This document shows positions 8,116 through 16,093 of a DNA stretch of 46,770 nucleotides, in pieces. The stretch covers positions 1 to 46,770 of the forward strand of contig JAPKYO010000045.1 in NCBI GenBank assembly GCA_026394265.1. Direction: 5' to 3'. The notes below the pieces were generated by a model. It saw nothing but the letters and a program-made list of their open reading frames with translations, searched no databases and was not told the origin of the DNA. A program made the position numbers and the translations under genes. Each line of letters starts with the position of its first letter. Within the stretch, counting starts at the first letter, position 1. The DNA is from Candidatus Bathyarchaeota archaeon (GTDB taxonomy: Archaea; Thermoproteota; Bathyarchaeia; TCS64).

Positions 8116-8193
8116 ACAGGTAGGGATTTTTAATATGTGCCCCATTCTCGCAGATGGGAAGTAAGGGCGGATAAATACACCTACCCTACCTGT
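8116..8193. promoter_or_regulatory. Inverted repeat upstream of echA (candidate operator)
   Basis: The ten bases ACAGGTAGGG at 8116-8125 recur as the exact reverse complement CCCTACCTGT at 8184-8193, 58 bases apart. The right arm is itself part of a CCTAC tandem. Between them lie AT-rich blocks that could hold the TATA box of the ech operon on the minus strand, and a small hairpin CCCAT/ATGGG at about 8140-8158. Position just upstream of the first ech gene suggests a regulator site, but no motif identity is known. Confidence 0.35.
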
Positions 8194-8494
8194 ACATACC
8201 ATCTCCTAGGCATTCTGGAGAATGGATTTAAAGTTATCGTCAAACATTTAAAACAAGTATATAATAAGTAAAAAGAATTTGCTCAAATTATAAGAATAAA
8301 ACAAGACAAATGATTTCTTTCGTCAAATAACCCGAACAAGTCATTCTACATATTTGATAAAACAGACTGAATATTCTTAAAACTTCGTAAGGATTTAATA
8401 ATCAAAATAAGTATTGTAAATACTGAATATACATAGCGGATTATATGGATAGCAATATATACTGGATGGCTGGAGTCTATGGGAGGCGTAAAAA
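8194..8494. promoter_or_regulatory. AT-rich divergent intergenic region, ech operon / gdhA
   Basis: About 300 bases of strongly AT-rich DNA with no convincing gene. It holds CATTCTGGAGAATG (arms of six) near 8211, GAATATTC near 8372, and the quasi-palindrome AGTATT-GTA-AATACT at 8410-8424. For gdhA the likely TATA box is ATTATATG at about 8440-8447. The GGGAGGCG at 8481-8488 is a strong ribosome site that fixes the TTG at 8495 as the gdhA start. Several TATA-like strings occur on the minus strand, so the ech start site cannot be chosen. Confidence 0.45.
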
Positions 8495-9844
8495 TTGGAT
8501 AAGTATATTGAAAGCATCTACAAGGGCCTCGTTGAGAAGGACCCCCTCCAGAAGGAGTTCCACCAGGCCGCCTACGAAGTCTTGGCGACCATCGAGCCAG
8601 CGATCAAGAAGTTCCCCAAGTACCAGGAGAACGCCATCCTTGAGCGCTTGGTCGAGCCCGAAAGAATCATACAGTTCCGCGTCCCGTGGAAGGACAAGGA
8701 CGGCAAGATCCAGATCAACCGCGGCTACCGTGTACAGTATAACTCAGCCATCGGCCCATACAAGGGCGGCTTCAGGTTCCACCCCACAGTCAACCTAGGC
8801 GTCATGAAGTTCCTCGGATTCGAGCAGACCTTCAAAAACAGCCTAACCACCCTACCCATGGGCGGCTCCAAGGGAGGCTCCGACTTCGACCCTAAGGGCA
8901 AGACGGATGCAGAGGTAGAGGCATTCTGTACAAGCTTCATGAGTGAGATCTACAGGCACATCGGCCAGTTCGTAGACGTCCCCGCGGGTGACATCGGTGT
9001 CGGTGGGCGAGAGATCGGCTACCTGTATGGTGCCTATCGCAAGATCACCAACATGCACGGCACTTGCGTACTAACGGGCAAGGGCCTGACCTTCGGCGGA
9101 AGCCTCGCGAGGACAGAGGCAACCGGCTACGGTGCAGTCTACTTCAGCGAGGAGATGATGAAGACCAAGAAGGAGTCCCTAAAGGGCAAGGTCGCGGTCG
9201 TTTCCGGCTCCGGAAACGTAGCACAGTACGCGGTCCAGAAGCTCATCCAGCTCGGCGCGAAGCCAGTGACCATGAGCGACTCCGACGGCTACATCTACGA
9301 CCCCGCAGGCATCGACGAGAAGAAGCTCGCGTTCATCCTCGAGCTCAAGAACGTCAAGAGGGGCCGCATCAGCGAGTACGCCGAGAAGTTCAAGGGCGTC
9401 ACATACGAGGCCAAGAAGACTCCATGGGGAGTCAAGGGCGAACTCGCATACCCCTGCGCAACTCAGAACGAGCTGAACGACAAGGACGCTAAGAAGCTCA
9501 TCGACAACGGCTGCAAGGCAGTCACCGAGGGCGCAAACATGCCATGCACCCTAGAGGCCATCAAGGTCCTCCAGGACGCTGGTGTGCTATACGCACCAGG
9601 CAAGGCGAGCAACGCAGGCGGCGTAGCCACGAGTGGCCTCGAGATGGTCCAGAACAGCCAGCGCTACTTCTGGAGCTTCGAGGAAGTTGATCAGAAGCTA
9701 CACGGCATCATGATCAACATCCACAAGAACGCATACGACACCGCCAAGCTCTTCGGCAAACCCGGAGACTATGTCATGGGCGCAAACATCGCAGGCTTCC
9801 TCAAGGTCGCCGACGCGATGATCGCCCAGGGCATCTACGCTTAA
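8495..9844 (+). CDS. gdhA: Glutamate dehydrogenase, bacterial hexameric small-subunit type
   Basis: A 449-residue enzyme for reversible oxidative deamination of glutamate to 2-oxoglutarate and ammonia. Recognisable parts are the substrate domain with GPYKGGFRFHP and LPMGGSKGGSDFDPKGKTD (catalytic lysine region), VPAGDIGVGGREIGYLYGAYR, and the dinucleotide fold with VVSGSGNVAQYA. The ending TEGANMPCT with ATSGLEMVQNSQR is also typical. These motifs and the length match the bacterial/eukaryotic GdhA (often NADP-linked) subfamily, not the shorter archaeal type with GGAKGG. The start is TTG at 8495, supported by GGGAGGCG seven bases upstream. Codon use is GC-rich. A T-rich stretch follows the stop. 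The nfnAB genes come next, so NADPH from this enzyme could feed them. Confidence 0.93.
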   Translation: MDKYIESIYKGLVEKDPLQKEFHQAAYEVLATIEPAIKKFPKYQENAILERLVEPERIIQFRVPWKDKDGKIQINRGYRVQYNSAIGPYKGGFRFHPTVNLGVMKFLGFEQTFKNSLTTLPMGGSKGGSDFDPKGKTDAEVEAFCTSFMSEIYRHIGQFVDVPAGDIGVGGREIGYLYGAYRKITNMHGTCVLTGKGLTFGGSLARTEATGYGAVYFSEEMMKTKKESLKGKVAVVSGSGNVAQYAVQKLIQLGAKPVTMSDSDGYIYDPAGIDEKKLAFILELKNVKRGRISEYAEKFKGVTYEAKKTPWGVKGELAYPCATQNELNDKDAKKLIDNGCKAVTEGANMPCTLEAIKVLQDAGVLYAPGKASNAGGVATSGLEMVQNSQRYFWSFEEVDQKLHGIMINIHKNAYDTAKLFGKPGDYVMGANIAGFLKVADAMIAQGIYA

Positions 9845-9850
9845 ACTCAT

Positions 9851-9873
9851 CTTTTTCTTTTTTTCACATTTTT
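9851..9873 (+). terminator. T-rich terminator after gdhA
   Basis: Directly after the gdhA stop the coding strand reads two long T tracts (CTTTTTCTTTTTTTC) followed by CATTTTTAATC. Such oligo-T runs are the usual archaeal termination signal. No stem-loop is needed or seen. Confidence 0.55.
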
Positions 9874-9957
9874 AATCTAACAATCATTCTTCACGCAAGT
9901 CTTTTCCCTTCAATTCGAGTCATCAGTTGAAGCTAGTGAGGTAATTACAACATGTAC

Positions 9958-9972
9958 AGGTTTTTATAGTAT
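9958..9972 (+). promoter_or_regulatory. TATA box for nfnAB
   Basis: The string AGGTTTTTATAGTAT ends about 26 bases before the ATG at 9998. This spacing predicts a transcript beginning close to the start codon. The hexamer GTACAG occurs on each side of the box (about 9955 and 9983), which may be chance. Confidence 0.4.
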
Positions 9973-9997
9973 TGACCCTAAGTACAGTGATCCCTTC

Positions 9998-10813
9998 ATG
10001 TATGGTATAGTTCGGAAGGAGCAACTGACACCAAACATCAAGCTCTTCGATGTCACCGCGCCGGGGGTGGCCGCCAAGTCCAAGCCGGGGCAGTTCGTCA
10101 TCCTACGAGTCCACGAGAGGGGGGAGAGGTTCCCCATAACCATCGCCGACGCAGACCCCGAGAAGGGAACTGTCACAATCATCTTCGCCGAGGTGGGAAA
10201 ATCATCGACCCAGCTCGGTAAACTTGACGAGGGAGACTCCATACTCAACTTCTCCGGCCCACTAGGTAATGCTACAAAGATCCAACATTATGGGGATATT
10301 CTCTGCGTCGGCGGAGGGGTGATGGCGGGCGCCCTCCTATACCAGTTAAAGGCCCTGAAGAAGGCGGGGAACAGGATCACCACCATCATCGGTGCGAGGA
10401 GCAAAGAGCACCTCATCCTCGTCGAGGAACTGAAAAAGTATAGTGATGAACTCCACGTCGCCACCGACGATGGCTCCGAGGGCGAGGAGGGAATAGCCTT
10501 CTTGGACAAAATTCTGGGGGAGAAAAAATTCACTCACGCGATAACCATCGGCCCGACGAGCATGCAGATGGTCGTTTCAGAGATGACCAAACCGTATGGC
10601 ATACCCACGACTGTAAACCTCTTCCCCATCATGGTCGATGGGACTGGCATGTGTGGCGCCTGCCGAGTAACAGTCGGGGATGAGACAAGGTTCGCCTGTG
10701 TCCACGGCCCCGACTTCGACGGACACAAGGTAAACTACGACGAATTGATCAGCAGAATGAGGTTCTACAACCCAAACGAGAAGATCGCCATGGTTCTATT
10801 CGATGGAGGATGA
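9998..10813 (+). CDS. nfnA: NfnA-like FAD/NAD-binding subunit (NADH-dependent Fd:NADP oxidoreductase small subunit)
   Basis: A 271-residue ferredoxin-reductase-fold protein: FAD-binding barrel with the ERFPITIAD flavin motif, a nucleotide-binding fold with CVGGGVMAGALL, and a C-terminal [2Fe-2S] segment GTGMCGACRV...FACVHGPDFDGHKVNYDEL, diagnostic for the sulfide dehydrogenase/NfnA family. It pairs with the next gene. In characterised bacteria the NfnAB pair couples NADH and reduced ferredoxin to NADP+ reduction by flavin-based bifurcation. It may have other partners in archaea. The start is the ATG at 9998, likely leaderless. The gene ends in an ATGA overlap with nfnB. Confidence 0.85.
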   Translation: MYGIVRKEQLTPNIKLFDVTAPGVAAKSKPGQFVILRVHERGERFPITIADADPEKGTVTIIFAEVGKSSTQLGKLDEGDSILNFSGPLGNATKIQHYGDILCVGGGVMAGALLYQLKALKKAGNRITTIIGARSKEHLILVEELKKYSDELHVATDDGSEGEEGIAFLDKILGEKKFTHAITIGPTSMQMVVSEMTKPYGIPTTVNLFPIMVDGTGMCGACRVTVGDETRFACVHGPDFDGHKVNYDELISRMRFYNPNEKIAMVLFDGG

Positions 10814-10818
10814 TGGAG

Positions 10819-12222
10819 ATGGCGCACAGGAACCCACAAACGGAGATGCCAAAGCAGACAATTGAGAAGAGGATACACAACTTCGAGGAAGTCGCCCTGG
10901 GATTCAACGAGGAGCTAGCCCTTGGGGAGGCGGCGAGATGCCTCAACTGCCCCAAACCACAGTGTAAGAAGGGGTGCCCCGTCGAAGTACCCATCCCGGA
11001 GTTCATCCAACTCGTCAAGGAGCACAAGTTCGGGGACGCGGCGAAGAAGCTCAAGGAGAAGAACGCGCTCCCAGCCGTCTGCGGTAGGGTATGCCCGCAG
11101 GAGGAGCAGTGCCAGAAATTCTGTGTCCTAGGAGTCAGAGGCGACCCAGTCGGGATAGGCCGCTTGGAGAGATATGCCTCCGACTGGGAGCGACTGAACA
11201 CCAAGTTAGAGGCAAAGAAGATCGAAGAAACGGGGGGTAAGATAGCCGTTGTTGGCTCTGGACCCGCGGGTTTAACCGTGGCGGCGGACCTCGCAAAGCT
11301 CGGACACAAGGTAACAATCTTCGAGTCCCTTCACACGGCTGGAGGCGTCCTGATGTATGGGATCCCACAATTCAGGCTCCCCAAGGAGATCGTGCAGACC
11401 GAGGTCGAATACGTCAAGAGCCTGGGCGTTGAAGTCCGCCTCGATTCAACCGTTGGCCTCCTCGCCACCGTCCAAGAACTGATGCAAGGGGGCTACGACG
11501 CGGTCTTCATAGGCTCAGGCGCCGGGCTCCCCAACTTCCTCAGTGTCCCCGGGGAGAACCTGAAGGGGATATACTCCGCTAACGAGTTCCTCATCCGCAC
11601 GAACCTCATGAAGGCGTACAAGTTCCCGGAGTACGACACGCCAATAAGGGTGGGTAAGAGGGTCGGCGTAGTTGGGGCTGGGAACGTAGCCATGGACTCC
11701 GCCAGATGCGCCCTCCGCCTCGGGGCGGAGAGGGTCTACATAATCTACCGCCGGAGCAGGGATGAGATGCCCGCTAGGGCGGAGGAGGCCGAGAACGCCG
11801 AGGAGGAGGGAATCGAGTTCATGCTACTAACGAACCCCATCAGATTCATAGGGAATGACCGAGGCTTCCTCGAAAAGGTTGAGTGCGTCAAGCAACGCCT
11901 CAGCGAGCCCGACCAATCGGGTAGACGCCGCCCCGAGCCAATCGAGGGCAGCAACTTCACCCTGGAGATCGATACCGCGGTCATAGCCATCGGCCAATCC
12001 CCCAACCCCATCATTCAGCAGACAACCGAGGGACTTCAGACGACCCGCCACGGCACAATCGTCGTCAACGAGGAGACGATGCAGACGGCCATACCCGGCG
12101 TCTACGCGGGGGGAGACGTCGTAAGCGGCGCTGCCACGGTCATCAGCGCCATGGGAGCCGGGAAGAAAGCAGCAAAGGCTATACATGAACACATAACCGA
12201 GAAGAAAGCGAAGCCAACATAG
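10819..12222 (+). CDS. nfnB: NfnB/GltD-like NADPH oxidoreductase subunit
   Basis: About 467 residues. The N-terminal Fe-S segment has EAARCLNCPKPQCKKGCP and then CGRVCPQEEQCQKFC. A FAD fold (GSGPAGL), the loop MYGIPQFRLPK, a second nucleotide fold (GAGNVAMDSAR), and the closing GVYAGGDVVSGAATVISAMGAG follow, as in homotetrameric GltA/NfnB. Three ATGs are close together: 10810 overlaps the nfnA stop, 10813, and 10819. The GGAGG at 10805-10809 is correctly spaced only for 10819, which I choose. It forms a two-gene unit with nfnA. Without a large glutamate synthase subunit nearby, an Nfn-type role is more likely than glutamate synthesis. It is a paralogue of the flavoprotein part of the hydrogenase fusion at 3000-4808. 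Confidence 0.87.
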   Translation: MAHRNPQTEMPKQTIEKRIHNFEEVALGFNEELALGEAARCLNCPKPQCKKGCPVEVPIPEFIQLVKEHKFGDAAKKLKEKNALPAVCGRVCPQEEQCQKFCVLGVRGDPVGIGRLERYASDWERLNTKLEAKKIEETGGKIAVVGSGPAGLTVAADLAKLGHKVTIFESLHTAGGVLMYGIPQFRLPKEIVQTEVEYVKSLGVEVRLDSTVGLLATVQELMQGGYDAVFIGSGAGLPNFLSVPGENLKGIYSANEFLIRTNLMKAYKFPEYDTPIRVGKRVGVVGAGNVAMDSARCALRLGAERVYIIYRRSRDEMPARAEEAENAEEEGIEFMLLTNPIRFIGNDRGFLEKVECVKQRLSEPDQSGRRRPEPIEGSNFTLEIDTAVIAIGQSPNPIIQQTTEGLQTTRHGTIVVNEETMQTAIPGVYAGGDVVSGAATVISAMGAGKKAAKAIHEHITEKKAKPT

Positions 12223-12264
12223 ACCAGATTTTCCCCTGATTCGGGTATTTTTAACGGCTGATAA

Positions 12265-12276
12265 CGTTAAATATTT
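12265..12276 (+). promoter_or_regulatory. TATA box for first RAM protein
   Basis: GTTAAATATTTA lies about 26 bases upstream of the start region at 12293-12302, which suits a leaderless transcript. The neighbouring ACGGCTGATAACGTTAAA may contain the upstream recognition element. Confidence 0.4.
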
Positions 12277-12292
12277 AGTCTCTTTATTAGTA

Positions 12293-12538
12293 TTGATCAT
12301 CATGGAAAAGGCTCTGATTCTGCTCAAGGTCGAGTGCCTAGGGGAGGACTGTATAGAGGAGGTTCTGAACAGGGTCAAGCAGAGGTCGGAGGTAAAGGAG
12401 GCGGGTATGACGTTCGGCGAGTACGATGTCTACCTCATCGCCGAAGTCTCCAAGTCCCTCGAGATGACCAAGCTTGTCATGGAACTCAGGGGCTACCCAT
12501 CTGTAGTCTCGACGACGACTCTTCTAATAGTCGGCTAG
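12293..12538 (+). CDS. Stand-alone Lrp/AsnC ligand-binding (RAM) domain protein 1
   Basis: An 81-residue protein consisting only of the alpha-beta RAM domain found at the C-terminus of Lrp/AsnC regulators, with no helix-turn-helix. Landmarks are the first strand ALILLKVE, the YDVYLIAEV strand after the helix, and the closing LRGYPSVVSTTTLLIVG. Such proteins bind amino acids or other small ligands and can act as effectors. The start is TTG at 12293 (MIIMEK) or ATG at 12302. The paired N-terminal MIxM is shared with the two other RAM genes nearby, which favours 12293. Confidence 0.75.
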   Translation: MIIMEKALILLKVECLGEDCIEEVLNRVKQRSEVKEAGMTFGEYDVYLIAEVSKSLEMTKLVMELRGYPSVVSTTTLLIVG

Positions 12539-12591
12539 AACCGAAAGCCCTATTTTAATAACCAACCGCCTTTTTTGGGTGTAGATGCCTT

Positions 12592-12939
12592 TTAATAATA
12601 TTTCAACTGGTCGCCCAGGTATTTTTCGCAAACCTCACATACCCGCGGTGAAGGTAATTCGTCCAAAAAGGATATCATTTCTTCGACTTGCACCCGGTCA
12701 AGCCGGATTTCTAACAGGTTCGCAGGTAAAGTATCATATTTTCTTAGACTCCACTCCAAGACCCGCTTTCCCTCGACGTCTCTTCTTATTTCACAAACAA
12801 TCGATATGCTTCGCCTCGGAATGTAGATGAAATGCTTCTCGGGGACTGGCATGACGTTCGTCATATAGTCGACATAGTTTTCGGCGGGGTACGCTTCGAA
12901 GCCTGCCTCGAATCTTGCGTAATATGCGACCTCAGTCAT
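12592..12939 (-). CDS. Unknown protein, 115 residues, between RAM genes
   Basis: I do not recognise this gene. The likely product begins MTEVAYYARFEAGF at the ATG at 12939; an in-frame TTG at 12960 gives seven more residues. It contains two predicted beta strands (HFIYIPRRSISIVCEIRR), a Leu-rich helical stretch (LLEIRLDRVQVEEMISFLDEL) and a CxxC near the C-terminus (CEVCEKYL). A TATA-like TGTAAAAACTG lies about 26 bases before the expected start on this strand. Codon use is less GC-rich than in the adjacent hdr genes, but the frame is intact and has its own promoter, so it is probably real. Its position inside the RAM cluster may mean a shared regulon. Confidence 0.5.
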   Translation of the reverse strand: MTEVAYYARFEAGFEAYPAENYVDYMTNVMPVPEKHFIYIPRRSISIVCEIRRDVEGKRVLEWSLRKYDTLPANLLEIRLDRVQVEEMISFLDELPSPRVCEVCEKYLGDQLKYY

Positions 12940-13005
12940 ACCTTTGTTACCAGAACACAAGCGAATCAGTTTTTACAGTAATTAGTCGGTTTTGGAAGAG
13001 TTTGG

Positions 13006-13248
13006 TTAGGCCGGTTTGATGACGTTACAGGTTATCGTGGATTTGATGCCTTCGGTCTCACGGATCTTCGTGACGGTCGCCCTCATTTCGTTGAGTGTAT
13101 CGACCTTGATCGTGGCGAACATATCGTAGGGTCCGTAGAGAAGGTGAGCCATTGAAACGCCCGGTATCTTGCGTATCTTCTCCATTGTCTCAGACTTGAA
13201 TGAGGGTGCTAGTACCACAAGGATCAGAGCCTGCTCCATGGTAATCAT
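13006..13248 (-). CDS. Stand-alone Lrp/AsnC ligand-binding (RAM) domain protein 2
   Basis: An 80-residue RAM domain without DNA-binding part: MITMEQALILVV, then IPGVSMAHLLYGPYDMFATIKV and ETEGIKSTITCNVI. The YGPYD turn followed by a strand and the final STITC strand are diagnostic of AsnC ligand domains. The ATG at 13248 is about 26 bases downstream of AATTTAAATC on the minus strand, so the transcript should be leaderless. It is closer to RAM 3 (both have YGPYD) than to RAM 1. The regulators or enzymes it would serve are not visible; nfnAB and the hdr-mvh operon flank the cluster. Confidence 0.78.
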   Translation of the reverse strand: MITMEQALILVVLAPSFKSETMEKIRKIPGVSMAHLLYGPYDMFATIKVDTLNEMRATVTKIRETEGIKSTITCNVIKPA

Positions 13249-13401
13249 AGATTAATTAGCCAACACGCGATTTAAATTTATCCAACTAGAGGTAAAGGGT
13301 AACTGTTCCAACGTTTGTCCAAGATTTACAGGATTTTATAGATATGATAAGAAATTTTTCAACATATAATCGATTGTGTCGTTTTCTCACACAGGGTGTA
13401 A

Positions 13402-13412
13402 GCATTTATATT
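13402..13412 (+). promoter_or_regulatory. TATA box for third RAM protein
   Basis: GCATTTATATT is centred about 25 bases before the ATG at 13432, giving a predicted leaderless mRNA; no ribosome site precedes the ATG. Confidence 0.45.
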
Positions 13413-13431
13413 ATTTACTGTAATTATTCTA

Positions 13432-13668
13432 ATGATCTATATGCAGAGGGCGTTGCTCTTAGTTAAGTCAAAGTCGCAAACGGATACGAATCTGTTCAAC
13501 AAGATCAAGATTTACCCCGGGGTCGTAGAGGCGAACATGATCTACGGGCCCTATGACATCTACACTCTATGTCAGGACCCATCGACGATGGGGATAAAGA
13601 AGATGGTCATGGACATCAGGAATCTCCCCGGCGTCGTCTCGACGATGACCTGCCTCATATCCGATTAG
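13432..13668 (+). CDS. Stand-alone Lrp/AsnC ligand-binding (RAM) domain protein 3
   Basis: A 78-residue RAM-only protein: MIYMQRALLLVKSKS, IYPGVVEANMIYGPYDIYTL and LPGVVSTMTCLISD. It has the same MIxMxxAL opening as the other two copies in this cluster and the YGPYD turn of copy 2. It reads toward the hdrA' gene and its TAG lies inside the palindrome shared with that gene's stop. It is divergent from RAM 2, with a 183-base intergenic promoter region between them. Ligand is unknown; amino-acid sensing is the family norm. Confidence 0.78.
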   Translation: MIYMQRALLLVKSKSQTDTNLFNKIKIYPGVVEANMIYGPYDIYTLCQDPSTMGIKKMVMDIRNLPGVVSTMTCLISD

Positions 13669-13681
13669 TTTTTTAAAACTA
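13666..13681. terminator. Palindrome holding both convergent stop codons
   Basis: TAGTTTTTTAAAACTA has arms TAGTTTT/AAAACTA around a two-base centre. Its left end is the TAG of RAM protein 3 and its right end is the reverse-strand TAG of the second HdrA gene. The oligo-T/oligo-A core can end transcripts from both directions. Confidence 0.5.
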
Positions 13682-16093
13682 GTCCAGAGGGATCGCCTCT
13701 GGTTTTGGCTTCGATGTCTCGTTCATTTTCTTGATTCGTTCGGTGAAGTCGTTGAACATGGTGATGAGCCACGTGGGCATGCAGGCGCTTGTGAAGATCG
13801 TTTCGAGGCGCTCGCTCCCGATTCCGAGGACGTCTAGGGTCTTCTTCATTATGTCTACGCGGTCTATGGCCTCGAGGTTGCCTGTGAGGTAGTTGCACTG
13901 TGTGGGTAGGCAGCCGCTTATGATCACGCCGTCGGCGCCGTTTTTGAAGGCGGCGAGGACGTGCAACGCGTCTATGCGCCCGCTGCAGGGGACCCTGATT
14001 ATGCGGATGTTGTCGGGGTACTCCATTCCCATGTTGCCGGCGGCGTCCGCGGCGGCGTAGCTGCACCATTGGCAGGCGAAGGCGATGATGACGGGCTCGT
14101 CCTTCTTCTCCTCGCTCAGCCACTTGGGGGTGAGCATCGCCTTGATCTTGGGGACCAGCTGGTCGTCCTTGTAGTGGCGCAGCTGCATGGCTGAGACGGG
14201 GCAGACGGCGCTGCATATCCCGCAGCCCTCACATGCGGCCTCTATCACCTTCGGTTCACCGAAGGCGCTCCACTCTATGGCGCCGAAGGGGCAGATGCTC
14301 GCGCATGCGCCGCACCCGACGCATTTCTCCTCATTCACCCCAGCCGTCGCGAGGTCTATCTCCATCTCCCCACGCATGAGCATCGAGGCGACGCGCCCCG
14401 TGGCTCCCAGCGCCTGCGTGATGCTCTCCTGAATATCCTTGGGACCGTGTGCGGTGCCGGCTATGAAGATGCCCTCAACGGCCGTGTCGAGTGGCTCCAG
14501 CTTCGGACCACGCTCCGCGAAGAACCCATCCGCCGAGACTGGGATGCCGAGCTTCTGGGCTAACTCGAAGGCACCCTGGGATGGCTCCAAGCCTGTGGAG
14601 AGAACGAGCAGATCCACGTATAGTGGAACCACCTCGCCGAACTCGTTCTCAACGTCGATGTGGATGGAGCCGTCGGGCATCGTCGTGACGTCCTCGACCT
14701 CACCCCTCAGGAGGCGGACGCCCAGATTTTGGGCACGGTAGTAGTAGTCCTCGTAGTGCTTACCCGTGAGGCGGATGTCCTTGTGGATTATGGCGAGACC
14801 CGCCTCGGGGTACCTCTCCATGATCTCCGTCGCGTGCTTCACGGCGATGCTGCAGCATATTTTACTACAGTACTCGTGTGTCTTGGGGTCGCGTGAGCCG
14901 ACGCACTGGATCATGGCTATGCGTTTCGGTTCCTGACCGTCCCCTGGGCGGATCACGCGCCCCTTTGTAGGTCCTGACTGGTCCAGCATCCTCGCAAGCT
15001 GCAGCTGGGTGACGACGTTCGGGTTCTCGCCGAAGCCGTACATCCCCTTGGGGTCGTAAGTCTCGAAGCCAGTTGCGACGACTATGGCGCCGACGTCGAC
15101 GGTCATCTCCCTGGGCTGCTCGCCGAGGTCTATCGCCTTCACCGGGCAAGCATCGACGCACTTTCCGCACCTAGTGCAGGTGCCCGGATCTATGGCGTAG
15201 ACCCGGGGTAGTGCCTGGTCACTGAGGATATAGATTGCTTTCCTCTTGTCCCAGCCGAAGTTGAACTCGTTGGGGGCCTCGACCGGGCAGGCCTCCGAGC
15301 ACTTCCCGCAGCCCATGCAGAGCTCCGGGTTGACGAAGCGGGGGTTGACGCCTATCGTCGCCTTGTAGTTGCCGATGTGGCCTGTCAGCTTCTTGAGTTC
15401 TGCTGAGGTCAGTATGTTCACGTGTTCGTGGTGGACGATTGTGTTCCTGTAGAAGCAGCGGCGGTGGAGGTCGTCTCCGCAGGGGGAGACGCATGTCCCG
15501 CAGTCGTCGCTTGGGAAGACCGAGCCGAGCTGTAGGACCTTTCCACCGAGGAAGGGCGTCTTCTCGACGAGGAAGACCTCCATCCCGAGGTCGCCGATCC
15601 TCTTGGACGCCTCGACGCCGGCTACACCTCCGCCGAGAACGAGCACAGACTTCTGTACGGGTATCCTCTTCTTCTCGATGGGTTCGAGGGTCTTGGCTCT
15701 CTCCACGGCGGCCTTGACTATGAACTTCGCCTTCTCGGTCGCCTTGAGTATCTGCCCCGGGTAGAGGAAGGCGCAATGCTCCCTGATGTTCGCGATCTCC
15801 AAGAGGTACTTGTTGAGCCTGACGCGCTCCATCATCCTCTGGAAGGTCGGCTCGTGGAGCCAGGGGGAGCAACCGGCGACCACGACGCGGTTGATGCCGT
15901 TAGCCTTTATTGCTTCGCTTATCGACTTTACGCCGGCGTCGCTGCAGGCGAAGTCGCTCTCTTCGGTGTAGACGACGCCCGGTAGCTTCGAGGCGTACTC
16001 CTTGAGGCTCGTCGTGTCGACGGACTTGGCGACGTTTAGCCCGCATCTGCAGACGAAGACGCCCACCCTTGGTTCCTCTTTGTTGTTGCTCAT
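13679..16093 (-). CDS. hdrA: HdrA-MvhD fusion protein, second copy (HdrA')
   Basis: An 804-residue flavoprotein. The N-terminal HdrA domain has the usual cysteines (GVFVCRCGLN, Cys15/17; DFACSD; AGCSPWLHEP). The FAD/thioredoxin-reductase-like fold starts at VLVLGGGVAG, with an inserted two-cluster ferredoxin (CMGCGKCSEACP, CTRCGKCVDACP). A later ferredoxin (CVGCGACASICP, CEGCGICSAVCP) leads into a C-terminal MvhD domain (FACQWCSY, VPCSGRID, SGCLPTQCNY). After the FAD loop it has an unusual cysteine-rich CGTCVSPCGDDLHRRC instead of the common CSICxxxPKM. The start is the ATG at 16093, overlapping the previous stop as ATGA; the frame is open to 16564, but those residues are not HdrA-like. It likely forms a complex with the upstream HdrA copy and MvhAG. 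No HdrB or HdrC is encoded nearby. Confidence 0.9.
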   Translation of the reverse strand: MSNNKEEPRVGVFVCRCGLNVAKSVDTTSLKEYASKLPGVVYTEESDFACSDAGVKSISEAIKANGINRVVVAGCSPWLHEPTFQRMMERVRLNKYLLEIANIREHCAFLYPGQILKATEKAKFIVKAAVERAKTLEPIEKKRIPVQKSVLVLGGGVAGVEASKRIGDLGMEVFLVEKTPFLGGKVLQLGSVFPSDDCGTCVSPCGDDLHRRCFYRNTIVHHEHVNILTSAELKKLTGHIGNYKATIGVNPRFVNPELCMGCGKCSEACPVEAPNEFNFGWDKRKAIYILSDQALPRVYAIDPGTCTRCGKCVDACPVKAIDLGEQPREMTVDVGAIVVATGFETYDPKGMYGFGENPNVVTQLQLARMLDQSGPTKGRVIRPGDGQEPKRIAMIQCVGSRDPKTHEYCSKICCSIAVKHATEIMERYPEAGLAIIHKDIRLTGKHYEDYYYRAQNLGVRLLRGEVEDVTTMPDGSIHIDVENEFGEVVPLYVDLLVLSTGLEPSQGAFELAQKLGIPVSADGFFAERGPKLEPLDTAVEGIFIAGTAHGPKDIQESITQALGATGRVASMLMRGEMEIDLATAGVNEEKCVGCGACASICPFGAIEWSAFGEPKVIEAACEGCGICSAVCPVSAMQLRHYKDDQLVPKIKAMLTPKWLSEEKKDEPVIIAFACQWCSYAAADAAGNMGMEYPDNIRIIRVPCSGRIDALHVLAAFKNGADGVIISGCLPTQCNYLTGNLEAIDRVDIMKKTLDVLGIGSERLETIFTSACMPTWLITMFNDFTERIKKMNETSKPKPEAIPLD

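Noticed and set aside
15219..15872. Long minus-strand frame inside the second HdrA gene
   Set aside because: Shadow of the HdrA coding frame; Arg/Pro-rich composition, no start signal.
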